Shown here: one piece after another, positions 39,301-50,900 of the stretch
How positions within the stretch are numbered: position 1 is the first letter of the stretch
Layout of the letters: each line of letters opens with the position of its first letter
From: Tetranychus cinnabarinus
Taxonomy: Eukaryota; Arthropoda; Arachnida; Trombidiformes; Tetranychidae
Reading direction: 5' to 3'
Assembly (NCBI GenBank): GCA_022266195.1
Contig: WHVY01000003.1
Coordinates: 6,138,001 to 6,202,000 of the forward strand
DNA: 64,000 bases
The notes under the pieces: model-generated
The model's database searches: none
Seen by the model: the letters and a program-made list of their open reading frames with translations, nothing else
What the model was told of the DNA's origin: nothing
Position numbers and translations under genes: made by a program

Positions 39301-42300
39301 AAATTTTATGCGAATTTCAATCAATTTCATTTCGATCTTTCCGCATAACAAAAAGGCATTTTGGACAAGAATTTTCAACAATTTCAAAAGGTGAAAATCG
39401 AACCTTTTCAAAGCCGAAATTCGTCATTTGCGTTTTGCCTTGAACAGCTCATTAACTGTCTTGTTAGTCTTGAAACTGATAGTTGCACTTTGCTCATTCC
39501 ACAGAAGATTCAGATTCTCTTGATAAATATTAATTTTCCTTTACGTGACAATATCACATTTGTTCATCTAGATTTGACTCAACATGTATTCATATTACCA
39601 TTATTATCCACATCAACATTAGCCTAATTGAGTAATCAAAATGATACACACACAAGTGATATTGATTAATGTTAAATATAAATATCCATGAATCTAAATC
39701 ATTTTAATTTACTTTTTGTTACGCTTGTCTTGATTCGCCTGTGATCATTATCATGAAATGGATTTTTTTCACTCCAAATTATCTCACAAGTTTATCATTT
39801 ATAAACCAGCCAAGATGAAGTTCAAGGCATAAACAAAATATATTGGTAAAAAGAAGAAGAAAAGGAAGAGAAGAAAAAAAAACGAACCAAAAAAAACTAG
39901 TTCGACAAACCTTAGCATCTTTACTCTTGACTTTGCAAACATTTTCATCTTCCTTCTCATTATCATCACCTTCAACTTTATCATCTTCTCATTGAACAAC
40001 ATTCTCAATTCTCTTCCCAATATTCACCAATAAACTCATCCATTGAGCCCACAATTACAAGGCTAAAGACGTAAGAAAGATGAGACTTAATTTGGGTGAT
40101 CATTCACCCATCAAACTGTTTTACTATTTTTGCCTCTTCTTCATCTTCCATCTCAACGTCTCATTGTTTTCCCTTTTCATGATGGTCCAAAAACTCACTT
40201 TCCGATTATTCTGTAGACATTTTCTTCTCTCTCTCTCTCTTTTCCACCAAATCTTGTCATTTGATGAAGAAAAAACCACCAACAATTTTATCCACACTTT
40301 TCAATGAACTTTATCATGTTCATCTTTCTCACTTGTTAAACTCTTCTTACCATTCCATAAACTGTCTATCAATTTGCTGAGCTGAGCATCGATAAATCCA
40401 ACAGAAAACCAACAGAAAACCCAAAAAGTGTTCTAATCCTTGATCATTACTTCATCTTGCAACCTCTCCATCATGATCTATGAATCCAACTAAACTTATC
40501 ATTTTCGTCATCTTTACCATTCTCCAGTTTCTTATCCTTATCCAGTTTGATCAAAGCTGCTCAAGCTCATAGCCTAAGCTTCCCAGTTGAACTTTACTTT
40601 GATCAATAACAAACTTCAAGACCAAAAGGGAAACTCATTTTCCTATCAAATGAAGTTTTGAAAACTTGTCAATTTCAAGTTCATTTCAAACCATCTCAAA
40701 GTATCAATTTGTAGACATCATTTGCCTAACAATATCAAGTGAAATAGCAACAGTAATTTGTTGTTGTCCAGAAATAATAATAATGTTGATGGCTTCTAAA
40801 AATATAATAATCATTGTATTAAAGATGATAATGATTCTAATGGTGATAAGGTCAATGTTATAATGATTTTATTTCTTATCTTTTTTCTTGCTTCCCTTGT
40901 CATGATTAACATCATTATCACTCTGGCAATATGGAAGTTATCATGTGAGTCCATTGAATGGAAAAATAAGTTGAACAAGAAGAAGATGAGAGAAAAAAGA
41001 GAAATGAAGGAAAATGAGAAATGGACTTATCTTTTTTTTTCTTCCCTTGCCTTCTTCTTCTTATCATCATTATAAACATCACTATTTTTTCTCTTCTTTT
41101 CTCTCATTTCAACTCGAATGTTTCGACTTTTTCCTCTCTCTCTCTCACCCACTTCGTAATTCACTTTGAACATCTTGCTCTTCACTGTCAAAAGCACTTG
41201 CTCTCATGATTATCGTCATATCATTATACATCATCAAGAGTAAAATAAGTTGAAATAGCCAAAAGTATATTTATAATAAAAGCTAACCTTGAAAGGTATT
41301 GGATGATATTTCAATAAATATAATAAAGATGATAATAATAATAACCTTAGGTCAAGAAAACAAACCTCGAATTGAACTCGAATATTCTTCTTTTTCTTTC
41401 CTTTGTTTGATTTTTTCTTCTTTCACTTTTTCTTTTATCATCTTTTGTATCAACTTTTTCTTTACACTTTGCTTACATTTAGATTCAATAAATAACACTT
41501 GGAATTTTTTCTTTCTCCAGGAAAACGAATAAAAAAAGAAGCGTTTGAATAACAATAAATTGTTAAACCTCAAGTTCAAGATGAGATTCGAATGAAGAAA
41601 GGATAAAAAAAGCATTTCTTTTGCTCAGATTTCAATGAAGAAAATCTGTTTAACTATTGAACACTCACTGAGATCGAGTGTTTATCGTTGAAAGATAACC
41701 AAAAAAAAGGTAAACAAAAAGTGACTTCAAGATTAAACATTTTGCTTTAAAATTTCAAGAAAAATGTTGACTGAAAAGTTGGATGAAAAACAAATGTTTT
41801 CAAACTTGGATCATCAGAATTGGCTCTTTCCAAGGAAAATGTTTCATGAAATTGTTTGCCCATGAAAGCCAATTTTCTCTTAGCAAAATTGTTTCAAGTT
41901 TGCATGAAAATTGTAATCAACTTTCTGGGTTAACCAGGATGGAAGGCAGGTAAAAATAGAAATTAGAAAATGTGTGGTTGATGGAAAATTATTGAAAGGT
42001 GAAACTCGATAACATACAAGTGAGGATAAACGCGAAAAGCGAAAGTAGAAACAAGCTGTGTAAATCGATTGAAACTTGAACCAGAGATTCAGGGTTTACT
42101 GTTATTTCATATCTGGCTTTTAACATGCAAAAATAATGGAGAATCAAAATTTGTACAAATATTGACAAATTATCAAAGTAACCGTTTTTCTGGTTCTGAA
42201 TCAAAGCAAACCTTTTGTTAACCTTCAAAGGCTTTCCATTCAACAGTCGCTTTCGTGACTAACAATAGTTTAGGTTCAAGTTTTAAAACAGTTTCTCGTC

Positions 42301-45300
42301 ACAATAACATTGCAAACTAAACAAATGTTTGGACTCTTTACACGAAACTTGTGTATTGACAGAGTTTTTTGTTAAATTGCAATTTACTTTGAATAAATGA
42401 TGGACCGTTTTTTGTTCACCTTTTTTTCATGGTGTAAATGTTTCATGTTTTGATTAAAAAGCAAAAGGCTTATCAATCAAAAATGAGATTTTTGTCGCAA
42501 ATGTTGGCCCGAAATGGAAAAGGCAGCAAAATTTGTTTTTACTCTCATTTCCAGATCATCTTTTATACAAAAATTCTGACGGCTTGTATCTTGAAATGCT
42601 TATCAATCAACAATTGTGTACAAATGACAGAAACAAATTGTTCAAATGATGTTGATAATGATAACTGAATTGTTCCAATGGTGAGAATTTTGCTTTCCAT
42701 GAAAAATATTTTACCAATTGTTCAATGTCAAGTTGACCTTTTCATTGATGTAATTGAATAATTACTAAGTAATTAACTTGTCAAGAGGAATGTCCATAAA
42801 CAATAGACTGTCACAACAGTCGATAACATTTTCAACTGTCACTTTCAGGTAAAGCAAAAGAGGAAAAGAAATATTTGATGAAAATTTTCATATTAATGCT
42901 AATGTTCAACTCGAGTGAATAAATTTCAATCTTGAAAACTTGTGCTTTACTTTTTTTCTCCTTGTATTTAGCATTTTGTGTTCAAATATTTGCTCATGTT
43001 GTTCAACTGTCAACTGAAACACCATGAAGGAAAAGGCCAAAATTGTGATCAATTTTGATCAGTTTCGGATCAAATAGGATGAAGCAACTTGAGAGAAATT
43101 TGTTTCTTCTTCTTCTTTTTTTCATCAATTGTTCAATAGAATTGAAAATGAAATTTGATCGATAAGTGAATGGTTCAAGATTTGCTGAAGTCGCTTTTCC
43201 CTGATCAGTTTCAATCTCAAGTTATGTTGTTTCTCATCATTATCATCATTATTTTCCCACTATTATAATGATCATAAAATACTTGGAGAAGCAAAAGTAA
43301 AGGCTGAAGAAGATGAAGAGAAGTACAGAAAAAAGAGAAGAAGAAGAGAAATGAGTTGGAATATAAAAAGAGGAAAACAATGATTGCTGATGAAAAGAAA
43401 TAAAAAGTCAATATAAGACGAGTCAAGATGTATTCAAGATACTTATTCAGGGTAAAGTTGCCATGGAGTAGCCATGGACAATGTTATCTTTGGACAAGGT
43501 TAGTGTTGGTCATTATCATTTCAATGCGACAGCAAACTGTTTGAATGTTATTCTTGCTCTTCTCCTTTTGTCTTCAATATTATTTCATTTCTTTTTGTTT
43601 TTATTTTCTTTTGTCTTTTTCTTTTTGGAAAAACCATCTTTATCTTTATTCTGAATAGAGTGGCTCATGAAGACGACTAATTTCATTTTCCCTTTTCCCT
43701 CATTTCGAGCAACTTCTTTACTCTCCATTTCAAGTCCACGAGATTGAACCAACTTTACCCAGTTGCTCTTCGAGTCTTTTTGTTATTTCACTTCCTGACT
43801 CTTTCAGATATTTTTGCCTTTTTCCAACTTTTTTTTTCTCCAACAATTTTGAAACACATTGAACAGTTCAACTCCTTTTGCGCTATTTCATTCATCAACA
43901 TCATTCCTTTTCTTCTTCTTCTTTTTTCTGGTTTCGTTTCTCACTTTAATGTTGTTTCGTTTCTTCGTCCTTTTCATCCTTTTTTCAGAAGAGAATATTT
44001 TTTGGTGAAGAAAAGCGAAGTTTTGTGTAAATATATAAACACTTTGCAAATATGCATCTACTGAATGTCAATGTTGGTTTGGAAGAAGAAGAAGAGAAAA
44101 ATTGTGCGAACTTTTGCACCCTCTTTTTGTAAAGGTTTCAACGGATTGATATTTTTTCCATGCAAGATGGAAAATCACTTTGATGGATTAGTTGGCGAAC
44201 TTCCGATGACAGATTCTTTTCTTATATCATTTCCTTTGGATGGGCCTGGAAGAAAGGCGAAGAAGGGATTGATATGTTGAGAGAAAGTACAAGTTGATGG
44301 AAAAAGATTGAAGCAAAAATATGCAATTTGCTTTAAGCAAATAGAAACTTGAACAAGGCAAAAAAAGTTTCAACATTAACGGATCCCTTTTTATTCCCTG
44401 TTTTTTTATAACTAAATTAGAGATGAAAAGTTAATTACCGAAGGTTATATTTTCCCTGTTAAAGTCAAACTGTTGTTAAACTTAAATCGATAGCTTCTAC
44501 ATCTTTGTATCCATTAAGGTTATTGAATATTATGAGCAGCATCAAACAGTGAAATCCTAGAATCTTCATTTTCCAGCTATTTTGCTGCAAACTCAACTTT
44601 CAGGATAAAAGTTGCAATTTAATTCAATTGAAACAATTGAACCACAAGTGGCATTTTTCATGAAATCAACTCATAGATCAAGACAAATTGAAAATTGTGA
44701 CATTTTCTCACTGCTTGATGTTCATTCAATAATTAATTGTAACTTCAGTTGTCATAGTAATTACATCTTATTCCCATGATAGCGGATAGGGATGATGATA
44801 TGATTCCCTGAGTTTGCGTCATTTGGATGAAAAAACGCTGAAAATATCCAAACCAATGCAAAACTCAACTCATTTTCTGAAACATTTCATATTCATAAAT
44901 GAACTTTTAAGCGAAATCAATAAAGGTCCGTCAGTTGCAAATAGACTAACAACTTGGTCACAAGATTTCGCATAATATCAACATTTTTCTCATAGCAACA
45001 CATTTTAACGTATACCATTTGACGATTGAATTTCGTTGACTTTTCAGGGAATTTCTTTTTTTCTCCTTTCGTCTTAGCACATTGTTTAGGCAAGTTTTTG
45101 ATCGAATCTGCAAAAAAATGAGTTTCACTGGCATTCAACTGCAATAATCATTGATGCTAATTTTTACATGCGAATTTCCACAGAAGCTTCAAAATTTTCA
45201 ATTTTTTAAGCATTGCTTGAATTGGACTCAGTGCTTAGTCGAAAAGAACAAAAATATTCGAAAACACACATGACGTTCAAAAGTTTTCTAAAAGAAAAGT

Positions 45301-45445
45301 CCAATTTTCTGTATTGACACACTTTATTAAAGTGACTGTAGACAAGATTTATACGATTTCTAGCTACTTCAATTTTAAATTTTTGATGTTAATCTGTACA
45401 AGAGATGGAGACTCATAAGGATCTTGAAAGAAATGCAAATTAAAT
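36370..45445. other. No gene firmly recognised; weak coding-like fragments
   Basis: About 9 kb of low-complexity, polypyrimidine-rich sequence. Two plus-strand pieces read more like protein than the rest. The frame ending at 39627 contains FCLEQLINCLVSLETDSC. The stretch 42554-42668 follows a good acceptor (CTCATTTCCAG) and contains ACILKCLSINNCVQMTETNC. Both could be exons related to the 35531 candidate, but chance open frames of this size are common here. Confidence 0.25.
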
Positions 45446-45451
45446 AAAAAA
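45446..45451 (-). terminator. RNA polymerase III terminator of tRNA-Met
   Basis: A run of six T on the minus strand begins five bases after the discriminator base of the tRNA gene. Confidence 0.75.
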
Positions 45452-45456
45452 TTGTA

Positions 45457-45529
45457 TGCCCCAAGTGAGGCTCGAACTCACGACCTTCAGATTATGAGAC
45501 TGACGCGCTACCGACTGCGCTATTGGGAC
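45457..45529 (-). tRNA. tRNA-Met(CAT), elongator type
   Basis: A 73-nt cloverleaf on the minus strand with no intron. The acceptor stem GTCCCAA pairs with TTGGGGC (one G-U at 2:71), with discriminator A. The D arm is GCGC...GCGC. The anticodon loop CTCATAA gives anticodon CAT. The T arm is GTGAG...CTCAC around TTCGAGC, which also forms the B box. The anticodon arm sequence matches the animal elongator tRNA-Met, including the usual T-T mismatch at the bottom of the stem. The start lacks the A1-U72 pair and the GGG anticodon stem of initiator tRNA, so elongator is the better call. Six T's follow. Confidence 0.95.
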
Positions 45530-47379
45530 GGGCATGGTGATTACAGAATTTATTTCAACTATCAATTTAACACTTGAACAGTTTACGTCAGACAAAGTTG
45601 CGCATTGCGAAAGGATTCAAAATCAGTAGTTTCATGACTAGTGATGATGTCATGTTAAACAAAAGGCATCTTAAGCTGAACAATTGTTTTAATAAGACTA
45701 CTCATCATCTTCAAGTGTCTTTTATCAACTAATAGAATTGCAAATTTCAACTAATTTTCCCTGCATTTTCTGGTTTCTCATAAAATTGTTGGCCATAAAT
45801 CCACTTTATTGAATGCTGTTTGAATCACACTATTTCAGTATAAATGATGACCAGAAAATATGAAACAGGATTAACCAGTATTAAAAGGATAACATTTCAA
45901 AATTTTTCTTGCACTAACTTATTTATAGAATCGGATAAAGTTTCAATTTGAACCTGTTTAGCTGTTTAGGAAATTGCTGGCATTTTAAACAAATGAACAA
46001 ACAAATTCGAAGCTGAAATTGTCTCGATTAATCAATTTTGCTTTACAATTTTCATTTCAAAAAATATCATTTTCATCATCAGTTGTAATTGATTTTCATC
46101 TAGTCATCATTATTCATCATTAATGGCCAATTTAACAATTACATTTAGAGTTGAAAAAGGCTGAATCTGACGCCTTCTCAGATTGTTAATTGATTTTCAA
46201 TATTAATTTGTTTCAATTGTTGCAATCATTTTTCACTTTTATTAATTGCCAATTGCATTGATCGATGCATTAATTACATGAAAAACAACTGAACAGAATA
46301 TGATTCTTGTTAATTGTGTTTCAAACAATTATTCATTTGCAAATGAATAAATTCAAAATCATCTTTCGAGAGAAAAAAAGTTCATAAAACATGAAGAGAG
46401 AAAATTCCAGTTTTCAATTGATATTTGACAATGATTCTGTATCATGGGTCGAAGAGAAATGAAAAGTTCTGGAAGAGATCATGAAATGTTGATGGAATAA
46501 TATATGTCTTCATTTTTGCCTGGAAAAGTGTTGAAATATTAGCTCGAAGTTTATAACCTTTCGTGATTGTGCATGAACAAATAGATCTGGAAATTATTGC
46601 ATCTATTGACCTGGAAAAGGGTGAAATGTACTCATGCAACCCTTTGCCTCATTTTTCATGTGCAATTATTCATGGCCATCTAATGGTTTCCTTTTTTGCT
46701 CCAATATCAAGTATCAATCAATTTAAAAGTTGTTCATTAAGCTAACCTAAAATTAATGATTATTTAAGTTAACTTACGTAAATGATATGAATTCAATAAT
46801 GAAGCTTGTCCATTAATCCGACAATCAATAATTTAATCATTAGTCATTAAGCAAGTTTCCAAATGGAGTGTTATGTAAACGGAATCAAATTTTCGTCACA
46901 ATCAAATCAACTCACCAGTTACCTAAATTGACGCTTTTTTGACCAAATGAGAGACCAAGTTGGGCAAATGAATGGTTTCAAGGTGAATGTTAATTGATCA
47001 TTGAGGTCATCTTCAGTTGTAACCAATTAACTCGCTCAAGATAAAACAAAGTCTATTTTCTTGTTTCAATAACAATGCAAAATAACAAGATGATTGACAC
47101 GATTAGTCTTTCAAGTCCAGTTCAGAGACTGCTTTTTCTCCGAAACCTTTTTCACTACCCAAACATCCAACCAGTGTATTTATAATTCTTGCGCGGATTA
47201 TAATTTCTTGCATGTGGTTGGCGTCAGTCACATATTGACCTGGCAAGTGCTTCCACCATTGACTACATATGTTGTAAGTCTAGAGATGAGGAAAATCGAT
47301 TTTCTTTGCTACACAATTTATGTTATATAAAATGTTTATTATTTTAACTAGGTCAGAAGATCGCTCGCCAAAATAAAAG
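45530..47379. other. Intergenic, no gene recognised
   Basis: AT-rich sequence upstream of the tRNA gene. Only short chance frames are present and no repeats or motifs stand out. Confidence 0.45.
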
Positions 47380-47945
47380 CGCTAATGAATTCATTCCTCA
47401 CACTCTACTACTCTCTTTAGGAAACATCATCTTCTAAGTCGCCATCTATCACTAGGATCTAACACATTATGTCAGACGATTTCGATAACATGGGTCGATG
47501 TATATTTTTATGATAAGTTATATTTATAAACTAGAGGGCGACTGTGTAATTTCCTTAAGATTCAAAAACGCTTCCTTAAGAGGATAGTGTAGTGAACCAT
47601 TTTTTGTAACTTTTTCGTGTTTTGAGCCATATTTCGATTACTATTAGTGATATAATCAATCTTTTGCGAGTGACGAAAAGACATTTTTTCAAAATGTTTG
47701 ACTTGACACAGATAAGATACTCTCCAGTTATGCAAGTTAACCAACGCAAAATCGCTAAATCACATCGAGTGACTACGCTTATGCTGAAGCAGTCAATAAG
47801 ATTAACGATTAGAACTATTCGAGATAATATCATTTCTCATTTCTGGCTTTTTGTGAGTTCTTATCTTTTCTCTTTACCTGCAAAGTTTAGCTTAATCTTA
47901 TTCAATCTGATATCTGAAATGGGAATCAGATAAAGTAGAGAAACG
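47380..47945. promoter_or_regulatory. Compositionally distinct island with divergent CTCF-like motifs
   Basis: This stretch lacks the purine/pyrimidine runs of its surroundings. GTCGCCATCT at 47438-47447 (minus-strand AGATGGCGAC) and CTAGAGGGCGAC at 47531-47542 (plus) share the frame AGAnGGCGAC, pointing away from each other, and resemble weak CTCF cores. TTCCTTAAGA occurs twice, at about 47551 and 47572. Overlapping frames of 60-103 codons on both strands (47562-47933) have no recognisable domain. It could be a promoter, a boundary or an unannotated exon. Confidence 0.25.
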
Positions 47946-50900
47946 GTTTCAATCGACAGTTTACGAGCAAAAGAATCAAACACATGAATAGAATGATCTT
48001 TTTTTGTTGAGCGAAAAACGACAAAATCAATTAAGTATCCATTATAACTGATTGATTGCTAGCAAAGAGACTTTTATTGATTAACTTGCATTGAAATTGA
48101 AATTATTATCAATTAAGGTAAGATGGAAAGAAAAAAATGAGTTGACTAACTTTTAATGATAACCTTGATTCAAGTCAAGAACCTAGTCTTCAAATGAAGC
48201 TAATCATTGAGAAGGTTTCAAGCCTTCTCTTTGTTCATTCATTCCAACATTGGAACTTCTTTTTTTACATTTCCTTTTCATTCTCTTCCCTGCTCACTGC
48301 CATAATGACTGTCATTGATTCCAAAGCTAATACATTCTCAATGTATATTAACCCTTTAGGAATTGATAAGGATTCAGAAGATGTGATTAGCCCATTGAAA
48401 GGCAGAGGAAAAAAAAGTCAACCCATTAAATGGAAATGAATGAAATTTATAACATTGTTTCGCTGCTAATTTGGATAATAATAATAGCTACCTTGATATA
48501 TCAAAGCATCTAAACATTGATACAAAAAATGTTGCTGCTAATTGCTACACTCGAGTTATCCAATAGAAAAGTTTTTTGCGAAATTTCGAACTTCGTTGTC
48601 AACAGAAAAAAGTTCCATCAACATTGAATTGAAGATTTTAGACAAATTTTATACAAACCGGAAATTTTATTCAGTTTCATCGATAACATTGAATGTGTGA
48701 AGAAAATATGAATCATGATTTGTAGTAATTGATTCTGAAGTTGCTTTTCATGTTATAATTGTTTCTTACAGTTACTATTAACTGATCGTGAGACCAATAC
48801 ATTATCATTGAGAAATATCAGAAAAGATCATTTGTCTTTCTCAAGATCACTAAATTGTTGTTAATCATAGCTTTTCATTTACGATTAAATCAATGATTTG
48901 TCAAAAGTTGACACTTTTCTCTTTTCTTTTCCTTATAATCGCCAATTTTACACTCAAACTGACCATTTTAGCTTTGATTAGCAATCAAATTAGAACAATT
49001 ATCATCAAAAGATTTCTCCGAAACTGACAAGCTATTCAGTTTAATAGCAACTTGAGTTTTTCAATTTGAGAACAGCAAAGATCTTTTCCAAATATAAATC
49101 AAAGTTGACTTGATTACAAACAATTTACTCTAACCGATTACTTTCAATTGAGACGTTTACTTTTTTTATCAACAAACTGATGCTAAACATTTGCGCTTCT
49201 TTCATGCTTTTTAATTTAACCTCAAAATGTAAAGCTAATTTTAGTTAAGTTTACCTGATCGCATGTTTAACCAAGAAAAAAACAGTTCTATGAACCTAAT
49301 CATTTCGTAACTGCTTTTCACTATCAAACTATTTCATCATTATTATGCCATTAAACCCTTTCGTCAACAAAATGTATCCAAAGCAAAAACAAGCAACAAA
49401 AAACTAACAAGATTGTAATAAAACTCTTCATGTTTTTCATGAACCAAGCTTCAAGCATTTACTTTGATTAACTTTTAACGTTAAGTACCACAGATATTGA
49501 AATCGTGAAATGAGGGAACAGAAATTCTAAGTCGTTCATTTCAAGATCAGTCTCAGAACCTTTAAAGTTCATTCCAATCTAAAATATAATGAATTCCCAG
49601 TTAAATACAATTCCATTCCAACGTTTACCGTATTTATCGATATTCAATACACAGGGAATCGCAACGAATTCTATTGATATTTTATCACTTCCCAGCCGAG
49701 AAATTTGTGTTTCTATCAAACTGAATGATAGCTTATTTCACTTTGAATAATGCTGACTGACTTAAGATAAGATAATAACCTTTTGGGAAAACTGGTATTT
49801 TAAAGGAACTTATTCGAAAAAGTTTTCCTTGGAAAAAGTGTTCAACATTTGAAAACACCAAACAAGCAATTGGAGGAGTCGACCGAAAATAATGTTAATT
49901 TTTCAATTTCATTTGCTTCAAACCGACCACGCATTGGAATCCAATTATCAACCCTCTTCCTCCATGAAAATATGCAACTCGTTGTTGTGCTCTTTGCGAG
50001 TTTACTCAAACAATTCCAACATTCCATTCAACCTCGAGTTTCAATTACTTGCCAAGAAATGTAAAAAAATGCAGCCTTTTCCATCCATTGAACCAACCTC
50101 AATCCAAGACTAAAAAAACCTCCAAACTCCAAATTTTTATAACTGGGATTTTCTTCACTTGCAAACTGGAAAACAATCTAATTTGAGAATCTTTACCATG
50201 TTTCTCGTTCATGGCAACAATCATCATTACCATTGAGCCAAACATGATGAAGCTCATCAGTGCATATTGGAATATTTGTAAACAAAATTCCCTTGAAACA
50301 ATATTTAATTTTTAGAAGAAAAAAAAGTTGAATATCAAAGTAGCAAACTTTTTTTCCATCTCTTTCTTCAATTGAAAATTCTCTCCACGAATTATGAGAT
50401 GAAACGTTTTAATGAAAAATTATTTTCCCTTTAAAATGCACAAGCTCAACAGAGGAAAACATGAAAACAGAAAATTGATTGAAAACTTATCCAAATGGAT
50501 AAAGTTTATCTAACCTTGCAACTCATTTCAACAAAATTTCGAGAATTCATTTTCTATTCTCATGTTTCTTTATTAGAAGCAAATGAAGGGCAACTTTAAG
50601 CTCATCAGTATGATTATCAAACTCATGATAACTCGGCTGATTATCCAGTTTCAACCGATTCCTTTTTCTTTTCTCTCTTTATTCTACATAAAAACTTTTA
50701 CTTTTCCGGATAAACTTTGCCATTTTCTATTGAATAATGAAACATTTCCAGTTTGTCTTTTCATCATTCAAATGCAATTCAAAGTTGAAAGTGAAACAAA
50801 AATTCCCAATGAATTTTAATAGGATAACTTAGAGTTTGACTTAACTCGAAAGCATAAGTTTACCTCTTCAAGTCACGATTTATCAACATTTTATAAGCGA

